The notes under the pieces: model-generated
Database searches by the model: none
Seen by the model: only the letters and a program-made list of their open reading frames with translations
What the model was told of the DNA's origin: nothing
Assembly: GCA_947487155.1 (NCBI GenBank)
Contig: CANKVS010000017.1
Span: 1-62,918, forward strand
Source: an uncultured Flaviramulus sp.
Lineage (GTDB): Bacteria; Bacteroidota; Bacteroidia; Flavobacteriales; Flavobacteriaceae
Direction of reading: 5' to 3'
Length of the DNA: 62,918 nucleotides
Program-made: the position numbers and the translations under genes
Shown here: one piece after another, positions 45,060 through 53,659 of the stretch
Numbering within the stretch: position 1 is the first letter of the stretch
Layout: every line of letters starts with the position of its first letter

Positions 45060-46451
45060 ATGTCTAAAAAAGGGATTCATTTTAATATTTCTGAACGTAA
45101 AATATTGTTACGAATATTTGATATTCTTTCAATTCTTATGGTGCTGTATTTTGTGAGTAATACATTTAATTTTGATTACTTTACAATTACACAAGAACAT
45201 TGGAAGTGGATATTAGTGTTGGTTTTATATATATCGATTTTCGGAACAATATTCGAGTTATATGATTTGCAAACATCAAGTAAGCTTGAAAAAGTTACAG
45301 GAAACATTGTTTTAACCGTATCAACAACTGTTTTATTCTATTTTTTAACGCCGTTTTTAACGCCAATTTTACCAGATAATAGATTACAGATATTGTACTT
45401 TTATTTTGCAATACTTTTTGCTCTTTTTATATGGAGACTTGCGTATATCACGTTTGTGGTTTCTCCAAGATTTTATAAAAAAGTATTGATTGTTGGTGAA
45501 ACGTCAAGTATTAAATCTATAGTTGAAGCGTTTAATATTGCCGACCCTAATTATAAAATTGTTGGTTTTATTAATTGTGAAGTGAAAACAGCTGATAAAA
45601 TAAAGTTTAATGGAATAATTGAATACAGTCCAAAGCAAATTTATCAGGTTATAAAAGATGAAAATATATCTGAAATTGTCATTGCAAGTTATAATTCTGA
45701 AACAATAACGCCCAATATCTATAAGGACCTTATAACTTTATTAGAAGGTGGTTTTCCAATAAAAGAATATACACAGGTTTATGAAGATATGATGCAGCGT
45801 ATTCCTGTTCAATTTGTGGGAAAGGGTTTTTACAAGTACTTTCCTTTTAGTAGAAGTAATCAAAACAAAATGTATTTGTTTTTTCATCGTTTTTTTGATG
45901 TTGTTGTTTCTATTGTTGGAATTTTTATAGGTATTTTGTTATTACCACCCATTCTTATTGGAAATGGTATTGCTAACCGCGGGCCTCTTTTATATACGCA
46001 AGAGCGTATTGGTAAAAATGGCAGCTTATTTAACATTATTAAGTTTAGAACGATGATTAAAAATGCTGAAAAAGATGGTGCAGCATGGGCAAAAAAAGGA
46101 GATGAAAGAATTACACAATTTGGGAAGTTTTTACGAAATTCTAGGTTGGATGAAATTCCGCAGTTTTATAATATTATAAAAGGCAATATGAGCTTAATAG
46201 GCCCTAGGCCAGAGCGTCCATATTTTGTTAGAGAACTATCTCAACTGTTACCTTTTTATGAAACACGACATATTGTAAAACCAGGTTTAACAGGGTGGGC
46301 ACAGGTAAAAACTAAATACGGGTCTTCAATAGATGATAGTTTGCTTAAACTTCAATACGATTTGTATTATATTAAACATCGAAGCTTTTTTTTAGATGTG
46401 AATATTTTAATAAAAACCTTAAGTACTGTAATATTTTTTAGAGGACAGTAA
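45060..46451 (+). CDS. Polyprenyl-phosphate hexose-1-phosphate transferase (WbaP/WcaJ type)
   Basis: This initiating enzyme places the first sugar phosphate on undecaprenyl phosphate at the inner membrane. At 463 residues it has four N-terminal membrane helices, a cytoplasmic CoA-binding-like middle domain (VLIVGETSSIKSIVEAF), a membrane re-entrant helix near 275-305 (FFDVVVSIVGIFIGILLLPP), and the catalytic domain with NIIKFRTMI, SRLDEIPQFYNIIKGNMSLIGPRPERP and TGWAQV. The first sugar (glucose, galactose or an N-acetyl sugar) cannot be read. It ends the operon and faces the next gene tail to tail with 6 bases between. Confidence 0.94.
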   Translation: MSKKGIHFNISERKILLRIFDILSILMVLYFVSNTFNFDYFTITQEHWKWILVLVLYISIFGTIFELYDLQTSSKLEKVTGNIVLTVSTTVLFYFLTPFLTPILPDNRLQILYFYFAILFALFIWRLAYITFVVSPRFYKKVLIVGETSSIKSIVEAFNIADPNYKIVGFINCEVKTADKIKFNGIIEYSPKQIYQVIKDENISEIVIASYNSETITPNIYKDLITLLEGGFPIKEYTQVYEDMMQRIPVQFVGKGFYKYFPFSRSNQNKMYLFFHRFFDVVVSIVGIFIGILLLPPILIGNGIANRGPLLYTQERIGKNGSLFNIIKFRTMIKNAEKDGAAWAKKGDERITQFGKFLRNSRLDEIPQFYNIIKGNMSLIGPRPERPYFVRELSQLLPFYETRHIVKPGLTGWAQVKTKYGSSIDDSLLKLQYDLYYIKHRSFFLDVNILIKTLSTVIFFRGQ

Positions 46452-46457
46452 TTTATT

Positions 46458-47633
46458 TTAACTAGCGTTATTAAAATATTTTATCAAAAATAAATACCTT
46501 AAAAATAGAGCTATTAAAAACGGAATTAATCCAATGGCGAATACTTGTACGCCAATAATCCAATGTAATGTTAAAAGACAAAGCAGAATTACTAATAGTT
46601 TTAAATATTTAATAAACCATAAGCTTGCCCTCTTTTTAAATAATTGCCCAATTACAAATAGGTTTAGTACAAAGGCCCAAAGCAAATTATAGTTTTGATG
46701 CGTGCCAGTATGGTCGGTAGCAAACCAAAGTAACAGAATAAAAATTCCAACAATTCCTGTAATACTAAATAGTGTAATATCTAGCCACTTACTTCTTTTA
46801 GTGTTTTTATAATCTTTATAGGTTATAAAAATGATTAATAATCCTAAAACTCCAAAAACAAATAAAGGGCTCGTTATAAAATTATATCGATTTCCATTTC
46901 CCTTTTTAGAATAAAGTATTTTGCTACTTTTAACTAAAGGTGTATTCGTGTTTTTTAAAGTAGCATTCTCGAAAAAAGTGAAAATGTTTTCAGGTAAAAA
47001 CATGTGTTCTTCAGCTGTTGCAGTCCTGTCAATTACCGATCCTAAAGCAATATCAATTCCACAACTTCCCCAAGAATTCCTGTTTACGTTATTATGAATT
47101 AATTTTCTAAACTTTTCAGCTTTAAAATCTTTTGGATTATTAAATATTACATTATTATTTAAAGCTATTCGTGTTACATCTTTAATTTTTGTGGCACAAT
47201 TATCAAAAAAGAATTCATATAAATAGTTCCTGTTTTCGGGTTTGTTGTTTTCTAATAAAAAGTCGTAAAGTTTTTGTTTTTCTTTTTGAGATAAGTTTAA
47301 AACTTGCTCTTTTACAGTTCTGTTTTGATAAATATAAAATTTTAAAAAATCGTAATAAATGGAATCTCCAATGGAATAATTTAATTTACCTCTAGCAAAA
47401 TTTAAGTAAAAATTAGGAGCTTCAAAATCGAAGCGTCCGTAATCAAATGTTTTATCTAAATTATTAATAGGGTCATGTATTCTAAACGCACTATGCCCAA
47501 AAGCATCGTTTAACGATGTGCCAGAACCAATGGTAAGGATGCTAATTTCAGCATTATTCGATAATACTTTTTGTTGTCCAATTACAATTTGAGTAAATAA
47601 AGAAAGAAGTAAAAGAAGTAATATTTTTTTCAT
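46458..47633 (-). CDS. Lnb/DUF4105 family membrane protein
   Basis: This 391-residue protein has a signal peptide (residues 1-20), a periplasmic DUF4105 domain and about four C-terminal membrane helices from residue 255. The domain has the conserved FGHSAFRIHD (H47) and FFDNCATKI (C146), the likely catalytic His and Cys. DUF4105 is now linked to Lnb, a lipoprotein N-acyltransferase of Bacteroidota, so addition of the third acyl chain to lipoproteins is a reasonable inference. It lies 87 bases downstream of the PorV/PorQ-family gene on the same strand. Confidence 0.82.
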   Translation of the reverse strand: MKKILLLLLLSLFTQIVIGQQKVLSNNAEISILTIGSGTSLNDAFGHSAFRIHDPINNLDKTFDYGRFDFEAPNFYLNFARGKLNYSIGDSIYYDFLKFYIYQNRTVKEQVLNLSQKEKQKLYDFLLENNKPENRNYLYEFFFDNCATKIKDVTRIALNNNVIFNNPKDFKAEKFRKLIHNNVNRNSWGSCGIDIALGSVIDRTATAEEHMFLPENIFTFFENATLKNTNTPLVKSSKILYSKKGNGNRYNFITSPLFVFGVLGLLIIFITYKDYKNTKRSKWLDITLFSITGIVGIFILLLWFATDHTGTHQNYNLLWAFVLNLFVIGQLFKKRASLWFIKYLKLLVILLCLLTLHWIIGVQVFAIGLIPFLIALFLRYLFLIKYFNNAS

Positions 47634-47720
47634 TTATTATAAAGTTTATAAACAATGGTATCTTAAAATTTAATTGTTTTTGGTTTATAGTATTTATTTA
47701 CTAAGTGTCCATTATGGACA

Positions 47721-48818
47721 TTATCTAAAGATACTAAAATCGAGTTTTAAAGAGAATACATTAGAATATAACGCGACACTTTGATCGCCTATATCTGTAA
47801 ATGCATAATCTATTTGAACCCCATTGTATTTAAAACCAACACCAAAACTTGGTTGAAAGCTTAACTGTTCGGTATTATCAATTTGCAATTCATTTTGGAA
47901 GTTTCCCATACCTGCTCTTAAATAAACCATATCAATATATCCAAATTCAAAACCTAATGCAGGATTAATACTGGCAAAAGATGTTGAAATAATATCGTTG
48001 TTTTCTTCAAAGCGAACATTGAGATTGACTGATGTTAAAAGTGTATAATCAACATTAAAATCAACTAATTTTGAAATTCCGATTTGCAGTTTAGGAATCG
48101 TTATTTCGGTGGTTTCAGGTAATTCTTGGTTTTGTCCGGCTACAGCATCTCTTATCGTAGCAAACTCATTTTCATCAATAGCCCAAGCATTAAATGTTGT
48201 TGTAATATCGCGAGCCATAACACCAAACTTCCAGTTATTGTTGGTTTCAAATTGAATGCCAACATCTAAACCAAAACCCCATGATGAGGCAAAATCACCA
48301 ATAATACGTCGTATAACTTTGGCATTAACCCCATAATTAAGTCCTTGTACCGGGAGTTTACGCGCATAAGAAAAGGTTAATCCATAATCGGCAGTTGAGA
48401 ACAAACTAACGCGATCGTAATTGATGTTTCCTTGAGCATCTATAAGCTGCGTGGTGTTTAGAATATCGTCAACAGCAAATCGAATGAGGGAAATACCTAC
48501 CGCACTTCTATCATCTAAAGGCATAGCATATGCTACGTAATCATAATTTGCAATATTGGCAAAGTAGCTGGAATGCATTAGAGAGAGCTGATTGTCTTCT
48601 AAAGCCAATAGTCCGGCAGGGTTCCAATAACCAGAATTGACATCTGCAGTGTGAGATGTCACGGCGCTACTCATTCCCAACGCAGCAGCATCAACACCTA
48701 TATTCATAAATTCATTAGAATATTTCCTAACGGTTTGACTGGATAGGGCTAAAGTTGCAACACAAAATAATGTAGTTATATAAACTTTCAATCGCAATTT
48801 TTTTACAAATATGCACAT
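47721..48818 (-). CDS. PorV/PorQ-family outer-membrane barrel
   Basis: This 365-residue protein has a signal peptide (residues 1-28) and alternating beta-barrel strands to a C-terminal aromatic end (LDFSIFR). The start of the mature part, EFMNIGVDAAALGMSSAVTSHTADVNSGYWNPAGL, is the PorV/PorQ/FadL-like hatch region. PorV and PorQ are outer-membrane parts of the type IX secretion machinery; this one could be such a part or a relative of unknown role. It is the first of two leftward genes. The T9SS cargo at 59095 shows that the host uses this secretion system. Confidence 0.8.
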   Translation of the reverse strand: MCIFVKKLRLKVYITTLFCVATLALSSQTVRKYSNEFMNIGVDAAALGMSSAVTSHTADVNSGYWNPAGLLALEDNQLSLMHSSYFANIANYDYVAYAMPLDDRSAVGISLIRFAVDDILNTTQLIDAQGNINYDRVSLFSTADYGLTFSYARKLPVQGLNYGVNAKVIRRIIGDFASSWGFGLDVGIQFETNNNWKFGVMARDITTTFNAWAIDENEFATIRDAVAGQNQELPETTEITIPKLQIGISKLVDFNVDYTLLTSVNLNVRFEENNDIISTSFASINPALGFEFGYIDMVYLRAGMGNFQNELQIDNTEQLSFQPSFGVGFKYNGVQIDYAFTDIGDQSVALYSNVFSLKLDFSIFR

Positions 48819-48936
48819 AATTTATAACCTATAAACTTGAAATAATAAGAGATATTGTTTTTATATGAAATCTGCCATGAAAATATAAACTAGGTATAAC
48901 ATGTGCTCCCCCATTTTATATTCGATTAACAATTAC

Positions 48937-48968
48937 TTGTTTTTGAAACCATTTGTTTGTTATTTTTA
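48937..48968 (+). promoter_or_regulatory. Candidate pssA promoter
   Basis: A TTG at 48937-48939 lies 21 bases before TATTTTTA (48961-48968), which matches TAnnTTTG in all but the last base. The spacing fits the Bacteroidota -33/-7 arrangement, and a start near 48975 would give a leader of about 20 bases. Confidence 0.35.
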
Positions 48969-48994
48969 CAAAATAGAAATCTGAAAAAAACTTG

Positions 48995-49741
48995 ATGAGG
49001 AAGCATATACCGAATGCCTTAACACTTTTAAATTTACTTAGTGGAAGTATTGCTGTGATTTTTGCAGTTAACAATAACCTTATTGCATCTGCTCTATTTG
49101 TTTTCTTAGGCATCTTTTTCGATTTCTTCGATGGCTTTTTCGCTCGTAAGTTTAATGTTCAAGGAGCATTGGGGTTACAATTAGATTCATTGGCAGATAT
49201 GGTAACCAGCGGCTTGGTGCCGGGAATTGTGATGTTTCAATTACTAAGTATGACCGATTCAAATTGGAATTATGTGGGAAATGATCCAACAACAGAATCT
49301 ATCTTTGGATTTTCAGACATGGCAGTTTTTCCATTATTAGGGCTGTTAATCACATTAGCTTCAGCTTATCGTTTAGCAAAATTCAATATAGATACCGAAC
49401 AACAAACGTATTTTAAAGGACTTCCTACACCAGCAAATACTTTATTAATAATTTCATTGCCTTTAATATTAGAATTTCAAAATAATGACTTCATAAATAC
49501 CATCATTCTTAATCGTTGGTTTTTAATAGGACTTACCTTTTTTAGCTGTTATATTTTAAATGCTAAGATCAGATTATTTGCTTTAAAATTTAAAAATTAC
49601 GGTTTTAAGGATAACACTACAAGATACATTTTTATGGTCTTATGCGCAGTGCTAATTATTGTGCTGCAGTTTGCGGCTATTCCAATAGTGATTTTATTAT
49701 ATATTATCATGTCGTTGTTGGATAATTTAACATCTAAATAA
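48995..49741 (+). CDS. pssA: CDP-diacylglycerol-serine O-phosphatidyltransferase
   Basis: This inner-membrane enzyme makes phosphatidylserine, the precursor of phosphatidylethanolamine, from CDP-diacylglycerol and serine. The CDP-alcohol phosphotransferase signature D..DG..AR...G...D reads as FDFFDGFFARKFNVQGALGLQLDSLAD. At 248 residues with several membrane helices it has the normal length. The ATG at 48995 starts MRKHIPNALTLLNLLSG; a TTG one codon earlier is also open. The DUF808 gene follows 6 bases downstream. Confidence 0.92.
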   Translation: MRKHIPNALTLLNLLSGSIAVIFAVNNNLIASALFVFLGIFFDFFDGFFARKFNVQGALGLQLDSLADMVTSGLVPGIVMFQLLSMTDSNWNYVGNDPTTESIFGFSDMAVFPLLGLLITLASAYRLAKFNIDTEQQTYFKGLPTPANTLLIISLPLILEFQNNDFINTIILNRWFLIGLTFFSCYILNAKIRLFALKFKNYGFKDNTTRYIFMVLCAVLIIVLQFAAIPIVILLYIIMSLLDNLTSK

Positions 49742-49747
49742 AAATAA

Positions 49748-50626
49748 ATGGCATCAGGGTTTTTTGCGTTACTAGATGATATTGCTGTATTAATGGACGA
49801 CGTCGTTGCAATGAGCAAGATTACCACTAAAAAAACTGCGGGTATTTTAGGGGATGATTTAGCCGTCAACGCAGAAAAAGCGACGGGGTTTGTGTCGTCA
49901 AGGGAGTTACCGGTATTATGGGCCATTACTAAGGGCTCTATGTTTAATAAGATGATTATTTTGCCTATTGCTTTTTTGTTAAGTGCATTTGCCTCATGGG
50001 CGGTAACATTAGCCTTAGTATTGGGAGGTGTTTATTTGGCGTATGAAGGTGCCGAGAAAATATATGAATATTTTTTTCATCGAAATCACAAAAATGCCAA
50101 TGTAGCGGTAGAAGAAGTTGAAAATCCGGACATTTCCGACTTGGAAAAGAAGAAGATAAAGTCGGCGATATTTACAGATTTTATTTTGTCCGTAGAGATT
50201 GTAATTATTGCTTTAGGCACCGTATTGGGCAGACCAATTTTGTTCCAGATATTGGTCGTTTCCATTGTGGCCGTTATTGCCACAGTTGGAGTTTATGGTG
50301 TTGTAGCACTTATTGTTAGAATGGATGATTTGGGGTATAAACTTGTTAAGTTTAGTAAAAAAGAGAAAAGCATATCAAAATTTATTGGAAACGTTTTAAT
50401 AAATGCGCTTCCTATTGTAATAAAGAGTTTGTCGGTAATTGGAACCATTGCCTTGATTTTGGTTGCGGGAGGTATATTTGCGCATAATATTGAATTTCTG
50501 CATCATTTTTTAGAAGCATGGCCATCCTTGATTAGAGATTTTATCGTTGGTTTAATCGTTGGTTTTTTAGCTGTTATACTCGTTAATCTATTCAAAGCTA
50601 TTAAGAAGAAGCTGTTAGGGCGTTGA
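49748..50626 (+). CDS. DUF808 (YedI-type) membrane protein
   Basis: This 292-residue multi-pass protein of the DUF808 family has the family start SGFFALLDDIAVLMDDVV and ITTKKTAGILGDDLAVNAE, then SRELPVLWAITKGS and about six hydrophobic segments. E. coli YedI is a relative with no firm function. It follows pssA by 6 bases, suggesting co-transcription, though whether it serves lipid metabolism is unknown. Confidence 0.9.
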   Translation: MASGFFALLDDIAVLMDDVVAMSKITTKKTAGILGDDLAVNAEKATGFVSSRELPVLWAITKGSMFNKMIILPIAFLLSAFASWAVTLALVLGGVYLAYEGAEKIYEYFFHRNHKNANVAVEEVENPDISDLEKKKIKSAIFTDFILSVEIVIIALGTVLGRPILFQILVVSIVAVIATVGVYGVVALIVRMDDLGYKLVKFSKKEKSISKFIGNVLINALPIVIKSLSVIGTIALILVAGGIFAHNIEFLHHFLEAWPSLIRDFIVGLIVGFLAVILVNLFKAIKKKLLGR

Positions 50627-50649
50627 AGTTTGGTAATAGTAAGTTTATC

Positions 50650-50814
50650 TTAGCTTGAATCTTTTTTAGGGTTGCGTTTAGCTTTTTTTAAACTGTCGTT
50701 AAGCATCCATTCTATTTGACCATTGGTGCTACGAAATTCGTCTGCAGCCCATTTTTCAATAGCCTTCAGCATATTTTCATTTACACGTAATGCAAAAGCC
50801 TTTTTTTTGGACAT
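50650..50814 (-). CDS. Arc-like ribbon-helix-helix DNA-binding protein
   Basis: This 54-residue protein runs from the ATG at 50814 to the TAA at 50652-50650. It reads SKKKAFALRVNENMLKAIEKWA, then RSTNGQIEWMLNDSLKKAKR and a short polar tail. This is an Arc/MetJ-type fold: one beta strand (AFALRVN) and two helices. Such proteins bind DNA as dimers and often repress their own operon. It is the last gene of a leftward SPFH / membrane protein / RHH cluster and starts 2 bases past the stop of the broken membrane gene. Palindromes at 52190-52212 in front of the cluster are possible operators. Confidence 0.8.
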   Translation of the reverse strand: MSKKKAFALRVNENMLKAIEKWAADEFRSTNGQIEWMLNDSLKKAKRNPKKDSS

Positions 50815-50816
50815 AA

Positions 50817-51307
50817 TTAATTTTTATGTAAATATTTACTTAAAATAATATCAACATCATCTTTCCTTTGTGTGCCTATTAATATTTTTTTATTGTTTAT
50901 AAGTGTTAATTGGACACCTATATTTCCTTTTACATTAATAGCAATACCATTTTTTTATTAAAAGGCCATCCACCTTTTAAACCCCAACCTCCATATTCAG
51001 ATAATGCGTTGTAAGTTCTAGTTTTTGCGTGTTTTATATTTTTCCAAAATATGGTTTTCATTTTAAAATGAAAAGGAAAAAACTGATAATGTATACCAAT
51101 TTCATCAATTCTAGTTTTTAAATTAAAAATGAATATGATTCCTGTTGCAAATAAAACCAGACAGATAACATATAAATACTCAAGTAGTTTTATATCACCT
51201 TTTATAAAAAAAGAAGTTGTTATTATTATTGGGAAAATACTAGTTATTCCCAATAATACAATTAACCACTTTTGTGTAAATCGCTGCTTTTCTATAAAAA
51301 CCCTCAT
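50817..51307 (-). pseudogene. Frameshifted small membrane protein
   Basis: From the ATG at 51307 the frame runs MRVFIEKQRFTQKW, two hydrophobic segments, then LKTRIDEIGIHYQFFPF and GGWGLKGGWPFNKK, and then breaks: it meets a stop at 50930. In another frame, starting right at a run of seven A (minus strand, 50956-50950), the protein continues as NGIAINVKGNIGVQL, KKILIGTQRKDDVD and ends at 50817. One extra A would restore a 163-residue protein. So a single-base loss in a homopolymer, or a sequencing error, breaks it; programmed slippage is also possible. The full frame ends 2 bases before the RHH gene. Confidence 0.82.
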
Positions 51308-51310
51308 AAT

Positions 51311-52174
51311 TTAATGATTTAAAGTACCTGTATTTAATACAGGAGATGCTTCTTTATCGCCGCATAAAATTACCATAAGATTGCTTACCATAGCAGCTTT
51401 CCGTTCGTCATCTAAATCTACAATATTTTTCTTTCCCAATTCCTCTAAAGCCATTTCTACCATACTTACAGCACCTTCAACAATTTTATGTCTAGCTGCT
51501 ACAATTGCTGTGGCTTGCTGGCGTTTTAACATGGCGTTTGCAATTTCTTGAGCATAAGCCAAGTAGCCTATTCTTGCTTCTAAGACTTCAATACCAGCAA
51601 TAGATAAACGTTCGTCTATCTCTTTTTCTAACGCCTCACTTACTTCGTTAACGCTAGACCGTAAGGTGATGTCTTCTGTATGTCCTTCATCTGCAAAATT
51701 ATCATAAGGATACATACTTGCTAGTTTACGTACAGCGGCATCGGTTTGTACGCGAACAAAGTTTTCATAATTATCAACATCAAAAGCTGCTTTATAAGTG
51801 TTTTGAACTCGCCAAACAAGAATGGTGCTAATCATAATTGGGTTACCTAGTTTGTCGTTAACTTTTAAGCGTTCACTATCAAAATTACTAGCACGCAAAG
51901 AAATTTTCTTTTTCGTATAAAAAGGATTTACCCAATAAAACCCATTTTTGTTGATAGTTCCAACATACTTTCCAAAAAGCAATAATACTCTAGAATTGTT
52001 TGGTTGAACCATTATAAAACCTGGTGCAATAAATAATATAGAAAATACTGTCAATATAATAAATGCTGGATTTTTAAAAATAAAACTTGCAATGATACTT
52101 CCAAAAAATAATGTTAGGAAAACAAACAACATAAGGTAGCCATTGGCTGGAACAATAATTTTTTCTTCTTTCAT
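51311..52174 (-). CDS. SPFH/band 7 family membrane protein
   Basis: This 287-residue stomatin/prohibitin-like protein has two membrane segments at the N-terminus (residues 12-55), then the SPFH domain: MVQPNNSRVLLLFGKYVGTI, SLRASNFDSERLKVNDKLGNPI, VRVQTDAAVRKLA and IAGIEVLEARIGYLAYAQEIANAML, with an Ala/Glu-rich helix (RQQATAIVAARHKIVEGAV). Such proteins scaffold membrane patches; a specific role is unknown. It heads a leftward cluster with the frameshifted membrane gene (3 bases between) and the RHH gene. Perfect palindromes lie just upstream. Confidence 0.9.
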   Translation of the reverse strand: MKEEKIIVPANGYLMLFVFLTLFFGSIIASFIFKNPAFIILTVFSILFIAPGFIMVQPNNSRVLLLFGKYVGTINKNGFYWVNPFYTKKKISLRASNFDSERLKVNDKLGNPIMISTILVWRVQNTYKAAFDVDNYENFVRVQTDAAVRKLASMYPYDNFADEGHTEDITLRSSVNEVSEALEKEIDERLSIAGIEVLEARIGYLAYAQEIANAMLKRQQATAIVAARHKIVEGAVSMVEMALEELGKKNIVDLDDERKAAMVSNLMVILCGDKEASPVLNTGTLNH

Positions 52175-52189
52175 AATATGTGATTTTAA

Positions 52190-52212
52190 TATGATATTAT
52201 TTTAATATCATA
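52190..52212. promoter_or_regulatory. Perfect 10-bp inverted repeat upstream of the SPFH cluster
   Basis: The arms TATGATATTA and TAATATCATA flank a TTT spacer, a perfect 23-base palindrome centred 27 bases before the SPFH start codon. Position and symmetry suit a dimeric repressor or activator site. The RHH protein coded at the end of the same cluster is a plausible binder; a PadR or GntR-type regulator elsewhere is also possible. Confidence 0.5.
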
Positions 52213-52216
52213 AAGA

Positions 52217-52235
52217 TATAATAAATTTTATTATA
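52217..52235. promoter_or_regulatory. Second palindrome, 9-bp arms
   Basis: TATAATAAA and TTTATTATA flank a single T. It lies 5 bases beyond the first palindrome. Since it is made only of A and T, chance is a stronger explanation here than for the first one. Confidence 0.3.
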
Positions 52236-52502
52236 ATCAAGAATTATTGAAATAATTTATATTTTGAAAATATAATAACCTGTGATGTAAATGTTTAGCG
52301 AAAATGTAAAAGAAAATGTAAAAGGTAGGGGTGGGTATTAGAAGACTCTTGTGTAATTACTGTGCAAAGTCGTAGTGTAAAACAGGGCTAATCTAATAAT
52401 CATTTTTATAAAAAGAAACAAATAGAAACTTTCAGAATAAAGAAAATTTTTAGTTTTATAAAGAGAAATTTTGTGTAAATATTAAAGGAAACGATAACAG
52501 AC

Positions 52503-53243
52503 TTAATCTCTAATCTTCTTTTTACGTAACTCAAAATTCTGTCCTAAATACACTTTACGCACCATCTCGTCGCTAGCCAGTTCTTCAGGAATTCCAGCTT
52601 TTAAAATACCACCTTCAAACATTAAATACGTTCTATCGGTAATAGCTAAAGTTTCTTGTACGTTATGGTCGGTAATTAAAATGCCAATATTTTTTTTGGT
52701 AAGTTGTGCTACGATACGTTGAATATCTTCAACCGCTACAGGATCTACTCCAGCAAAAGGTTCATCTAATAAAATGAAATTTGGATCGGTAGCAAGTGCA
52801 CGAGCAATTTCGGTACGACGACGCTCACCACCCGATAATAAATCGCCTCTACTTTTACGTATATGCCCTAAGCTAAATTCTTCAATAAGCGATTCCATTT
52901 TAAGATGCTGCTCTTTTTTACTAAGCTTTGTAAGTTGTAATACACTTAAAATATTATCTTCAATACTCAATTTTCTAAAAACAGAAGCTTCTTGTGCCAA
53001 ATAGCCAATACCATTTTGTGCACGTTTATACATTGGGTATTTGGTAATTTCAGTATTATCAAGAAAAATATGACCACCATTAGGTTTTATTAAACCAACT
53101 ATCATGTAGAAAGAGGTTGTTTTACCAGCTCCATTAGGTCCTAATAAACCAACAATTTCACCTTGGTCTACCTCAAGTGAAACATCTTTTACTACTTTTC
53201 GTCCGCTATAGGACTTCATTAAATTTTCGGCTCTTAAAATCAT
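52503..53243 (-). CDS. lptB: Lipopolysaccharide export ATPase LptB
   Basis: This is the cytoplasmic ATPase of the LptBFG exporter that extracts lipopolysaccharide from the inner membrane. The 246-residue single ABC domain has Walker [17 protein letters not shown] at residues 35-50, signature [16 protein letters not shown] near 135 and Walker [17 protein letters not shown]; this FAGVDPVAV run is diagnostic of LptB. LptF/G are not in the window. It is 68 bases downstream of the AhpD-like gene on the same strand. Confidence 0.95.
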   Translation of the reverse strand: MILRAENLMKSYSGRKVVKDVSLEVDQGEIVGLLGPNGAGKTTSFYMIVGLIKPNGGHIFLDNTEITKYPMYKRAQNGIGYLAQEASVFRKLSIEDNILSVLQLTKLSKKEQHLKMESLIEEFSLGHIRKSRGDLLSGGERRRTEIARALATDPNFILLDEPFAGVDPVAVEDIQRIVAQLTKKNIGILITDHNVQETLAITDRTYLMFEGGILKAGIPEELASDEMVRKVYLGQNFELRKKKIRD

Positions 53244-53311
53244 ATGTTATATACTGAACGCTAAAAATAGTAAAATCATATAGACTATTATAGCTAAGAT
53301 GACATTTATGT

Positions 53312-53659
53312 TTAACTCTGTTGCTCTAAAGCATCCCAAAACTCGTATGCGCGACGTAAATGCGGTATAACAATAGTGCCACCAATTAAATTTGCAATGC
53401 TTAAAGATTCAATAACTTCGTCTTTAGAAATACCTTCATTATAGCATGCTTCTAAATGGTATTTTACACAATCGTCGCATCTTAAAACCATAGAGGCTAC
53501 TAAACCAAGTAATTCTTTAGTTTTAACATCTAATACACCTGCTTTAAAAGCATTGGTGTCTAAATTAAAGATGCGTTTAATAACTTTGTTGTTATCGGCT
53601 AAAATTTTATCGTTCATTTTAGACCGATACACATTAAATTCATTAACAATATTAGACAT
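53312..53659 (-). CDS. Carboxymuconolactone decarboxylase/AhpD-like protein
   Basis: This 115-residue single-domain protein of the CMD family has the redox/catalytic motif LRCDDCVKYHLEACYNEGIS with CxxC and the downstream His, as in AhpD-like peroxidases and disulfide reductases. I take the ATG at 53659 (MSNIVNEFNVYRS), which overlaps the end of tatC by 8 bases, rather than a TTG 12 codons earlier that lies deeper in tatC. The close packing with kdsD and tatC suggests one transcript. The exact substrate is unknown. Confidence 0.87.
   Translation of the reverse strand: MSNIVNEFNVYRSKMNDKILADNNKVIKRIFNLDTNAFKAGVLDVKTKELLGLVASMVLRCDDCVKYHLEACYNEGISKDEVIESLSIANLIGGTIVIPHLRRAYEFWDALEQQS

Larger units (their letters stand above)
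52175..52502. other. Intergenic region with palindromes, no gene
   Basis: This 328-base gap lies between lptB and the SPFH cluster, both leftward. It contains two perfect palindromes at 52190-52212 and 52217-52235 next to the SPFH start, and otherwise AT-rich DNA with no convincing reading frame. It must carry the SPFH promoter and the end of the lptB transcript; I see no clear terminator hairpin. Confidence 0.6.

Noticed and set aside
8203..46451. Mobile element origin of the polysaccharide locus
   Set aside because: No integrase, transposase, tRNA target or flanking direct repeat is visible; only base composition hints at transfer of parts.
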